Shown one piece after another: positions 38,602 to 40,074 of a DNA stretch of 40,074 nt. The stretch spans positions 1 to 40,074 of the forward strand of contig NZ_BMWD01000019.1 in the NCBI RefSeq assembly GCF_014651055.1. Direction: 5' to 3'. Positions within the stretch are counted from its first letter, which is position 1. Every line of letters begins with the position of its first letter. The DNA comes from Streptomyces fructofermentans (lineage in GTDB: Bacteria; Actinomycetota; Actinomycetes; Streptomycetales; Streptomycetaceae). The translations under genes were made by a program, and so were the position numbers. Under the pieces are notes generated by a model. The model was given only the letters and a program-made list of their open reading frames with translations, was not told the DNA's origin and did no database searches.

Positions 38602-40035
38602 ATGGAACAACGTACCGAACTCCCCCTGCCCGCCCCCTCGCACTGGATCGACGGCCGTGCGGTCCCCGCTTCCGGCTCTCTGATCGATGTCGTCAACCCC
38701 GCCACGGACACAGTGTTCGCCGCGATTCCCGAGGGCTCGGCCGAGGATGTCGACCTGGCCGTCGAGGCCGCGACGCGAGCGTTCCCGGGATGGTCGTCCA
38801 CGTCGCCGGAGGACCGGGTGGCCGTGCTCGAGCGCGTCGTCGAGGAACTCCGGCTGCACGCCGAGACACTGGCGTCGACCATCACCGCCGAGATGGGCGC
38901 CCCGATCTCCTTCTCCCGCGCGGCCCAGGCCGGATTCCCGCCGCTCTCGGCCGCCGCCGCGATCGAGACGGCCCAGCGGTTCTCCTGGTCCGAGGAGGTG
39001 GGGAACACCCTGATCGTCCGCGAACCCATCGGCGTCGTGGGGGCCATCACCCCTTGGAACTTCCCCCTCCAGCAGTTGGTGACGAAGGTCGTCCCCGCAC
39101 TCCTCGCCGGAAACACCGTGGTCCTCAAGCCCTCGGAGATCGCACCGGTCAGCGCCCAGCTCTTCGCCGTCGTCGCCACCGCCGCCGGGCTCCCGGCAGG
39201 GGTGCTCAACGTGGTCCACGGCACGGGTCCCGTCGTCGGCGAAGCCATCTCGCGGCACCCGGGAATCGACATGGTCTCCTTCACCGGGTCCACGGCCGCG
39301 GGAAGGCTGGTGTCCGCGGCAGCGTCCGGGACGGTCAAGCGGGTCGCGCTCGAACTCGGCGGCAAGGCGGCCCACATCGTCCTGCCCGACGCGGACCTCG
39401 ACGACGCCGTGACCCGGGGGCTGGCCTTCGCCTGGAGCAACGCGGGACAGGCCTGCGGCGCGTGGACGCGCATGCTCGTCCCCGCCGACCTCCAGGAGCA
39501 GGTGGTCGAGAAGCTGCGGGCGGCGTCCGCCGACTACACGGTGGGCGACCCCGCCGACGAGTCCACCCGCGTCGGACCGCTGGCCTCCGAGGCGCAGCGA
39601 GAGCGTGTGGACGCCTACATCCGTCGCGGTGTCGCCGACGGCGCCACCCTGGTGGTCGGCGGTCCGGGCAGGCCCGAGGGGTTCGGGACCGGTGCGTACG
39701 TCCGGCCCACCGTCTTCGCCGACGTGGACCCCGGTTCGGTGATCGCCCAGGAGGAGATCTTCGGCCCCGTCCTCGTAGTGATCCCCTACACCGACGAGGA
39801 CCACGCGGTGGAGATCGCCAACGGGACCGTGTACGGGCTCAGCGCGGCCGTCACCGGTGACCGGGAGCACGCTGTGGAGATCGCCGGGCGACTGCGTGTC
39901 GGCCTGGTCCACGTCAACGACGCACACCACAACTTCCAGGCGCCCTTCGGCGGGTACAAGCAGTCCGGCAACGGGCGCGAAATGGGCCGTGCGGGGCTGG
40001 AGGAATTCCTGGAGACGAAGGCGATCACCCGCTGA
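38602..40035 (+). CDS. NAD(P)-dependent aldehyde dehydrogenase
   Basis: Enzyme of 477 residues, full length for the ALDH superfamily. The cofactor loop FTGSTAAG, the general-base segment LELGGKAAHIV with its Glu, the nucleophile region SNAGQACGAWTRM with the catalytic Cys, and the C-terminal EEIFGPVLVV and FGGYKQSGNGREMG are all present. It would oxidise an aldehyde to the acid; the substrate is unclear. I chose the ATG at 38602, matching the family length, although the ribosome binding site is weak; an ATG at 38566 would add 12 residues. A hairpin follows the stop at 40049. Confidence 0.93.
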   Translation: MEQRTELPLPAPSHWIDGRAVPASGSLIDVVNPATDTVFAAIPEGSAEDVDLAVEAATRAFPGWSSTSPEDRVAVLERVVEELRLHAETLASTITAEMGAPISFSRAAQAGFPPLSAAAAIETAQRFSWSEEVGNTLIVREPIGVVGAITPWNFPLQQLVTKVVPALLAGNTVVLKPSEIAPVSAQLFAVVATAAGLPAGVLNVVHGTGPVVGEAISRHPGIDMVSFTGSTAAGRLVSAAASGTVKRVALELGGKAAHIVLPDADLDDAVTRGLAFAWSNAGQACGAWTRMLVPADLQEQVVEKLRAASADYTVGDPADESTRVGPLASEAQRERVDAYIRRGVADGATLVVGGPGRPEGFGTGAYVRPTVFADVDPGSVIAQEEIFGPVLVVIPYTDEDHAVEIANGTVYGLSAAVTGDREHAVEIAGRLRVGLVHVNDAHHNFQAPFGGYKQSGNGREMGRAGLEEFLETKAITR

Positions 40036-40048
40036 TCCACCCCTTCCG

Positions 40049-40070
40049 CGCGGGCCCCAAAGGGCCCGCG
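40049..40070 (+). terminator. terminator after aldehyde dehydrogenase
   Basis: CGCGGGCCC (40049-40057) pairs with GGGCCCGCG (40062-40070) around the loop CAAA, 13 bases past the stop. Confidence 0.75.
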
Positions 40071-40074
40071 GGCG

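Overview
The window is GC-rich DNA with strongly GC-biased third codon positions. It has Streptomyces-type gene content: a SpoIIE/RsbW-like phosphatase, a homodimeric AceE, an LtrA protein, DUF427, an Imm7 protein and several ECF sigma factors with SnoaL-like tails. I read it as a Streptomyces (or close relative) chromosome segment. No rRNA, tRNA, transposase, integrase or CRISPR array is visible. I support 35 complete genes and one possible gene fragment at the left edge.

Layout. 1-5.4 kb: MarR regulator, secreted AMIN-like protein, DinB-like protein, and a large PAS-PAS-GAF-PP2C-HATPase phosphatase. 5.5-9.8 kb: alpha/beta hydrolase A, diverging from a carboxymuconolactone decarboxylase (CMD) and an ascorbate-type PTS (EIIA-EIIB fusion plus EIIC). 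10-13.4 kb: His-rich cupin, small membrane protein, secreted beta-lactamase-like hydrolase, YceI. 13.9-17.8 kb: LtrA, ECF41-type sigma factor 1, small coiled-coil protein, OsmC, orphan Imm7. 17.8-25.8 kb: zinc-ribbon protein, NmrA-like SDR 1, aceE, GNAT, pirin, coiled-coil/winged-helix protein. 26.2-30.1 kb: ECF41 sigma 2, FAD reductase, NmrA-like SDR 2, blasticidin-S-deaminase-like enzyme. 30.2-37.3 kb: secreted hydrolase B, fumarate-reductase-like flavoprotein, divergent sigma 3, tail-less sigma 4, SDR 3, hydrolase C. 37.5-40 kb: DUF427 protein and aldehyde dehydrogenase.

Main result. Many of these genes are tied together by one promoter. Reading both strands I found eleven exact copies of TGTCACA-N16-GGTC and two one-step variants, all between about 6.3 and 37.5 kb. 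Every copy lies upstream of a gene and points toward it. The motif closely resembles the promoter known for ECF41 (SigJ-like) sigma factors (TGTCACA-N16-CGTC). The window encodes four sigma factors of that type or derived from it, and two of them carry the motif at their own promoters. The targets are the gene classes typical of ECF41 neighbourhoods (carboxymuconolactone decarboxylase, oxidoreductases, NAD-binding epimerase-like proteins) plus OsmC, YceI, cupin, GNAT, three paralogous alpha/beta hydrolases, and possibly aceE. I therefore interpret about 30 kb as a concentrated ECF41 stress regulon, whereas ECF41 factors are usually thought to control themselves and one neighbour.

Two adjacent sigma genes (33844 and 34992) look like complementary halves. 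One has a degenerate DNA-binding part and an intact DGGGK/NPDKL tail. The other has intact sigma-2 and sigma-4 domains and no tail. Promoter and terminator calls come from reading the sequence by eye; no expression data or database search was available.
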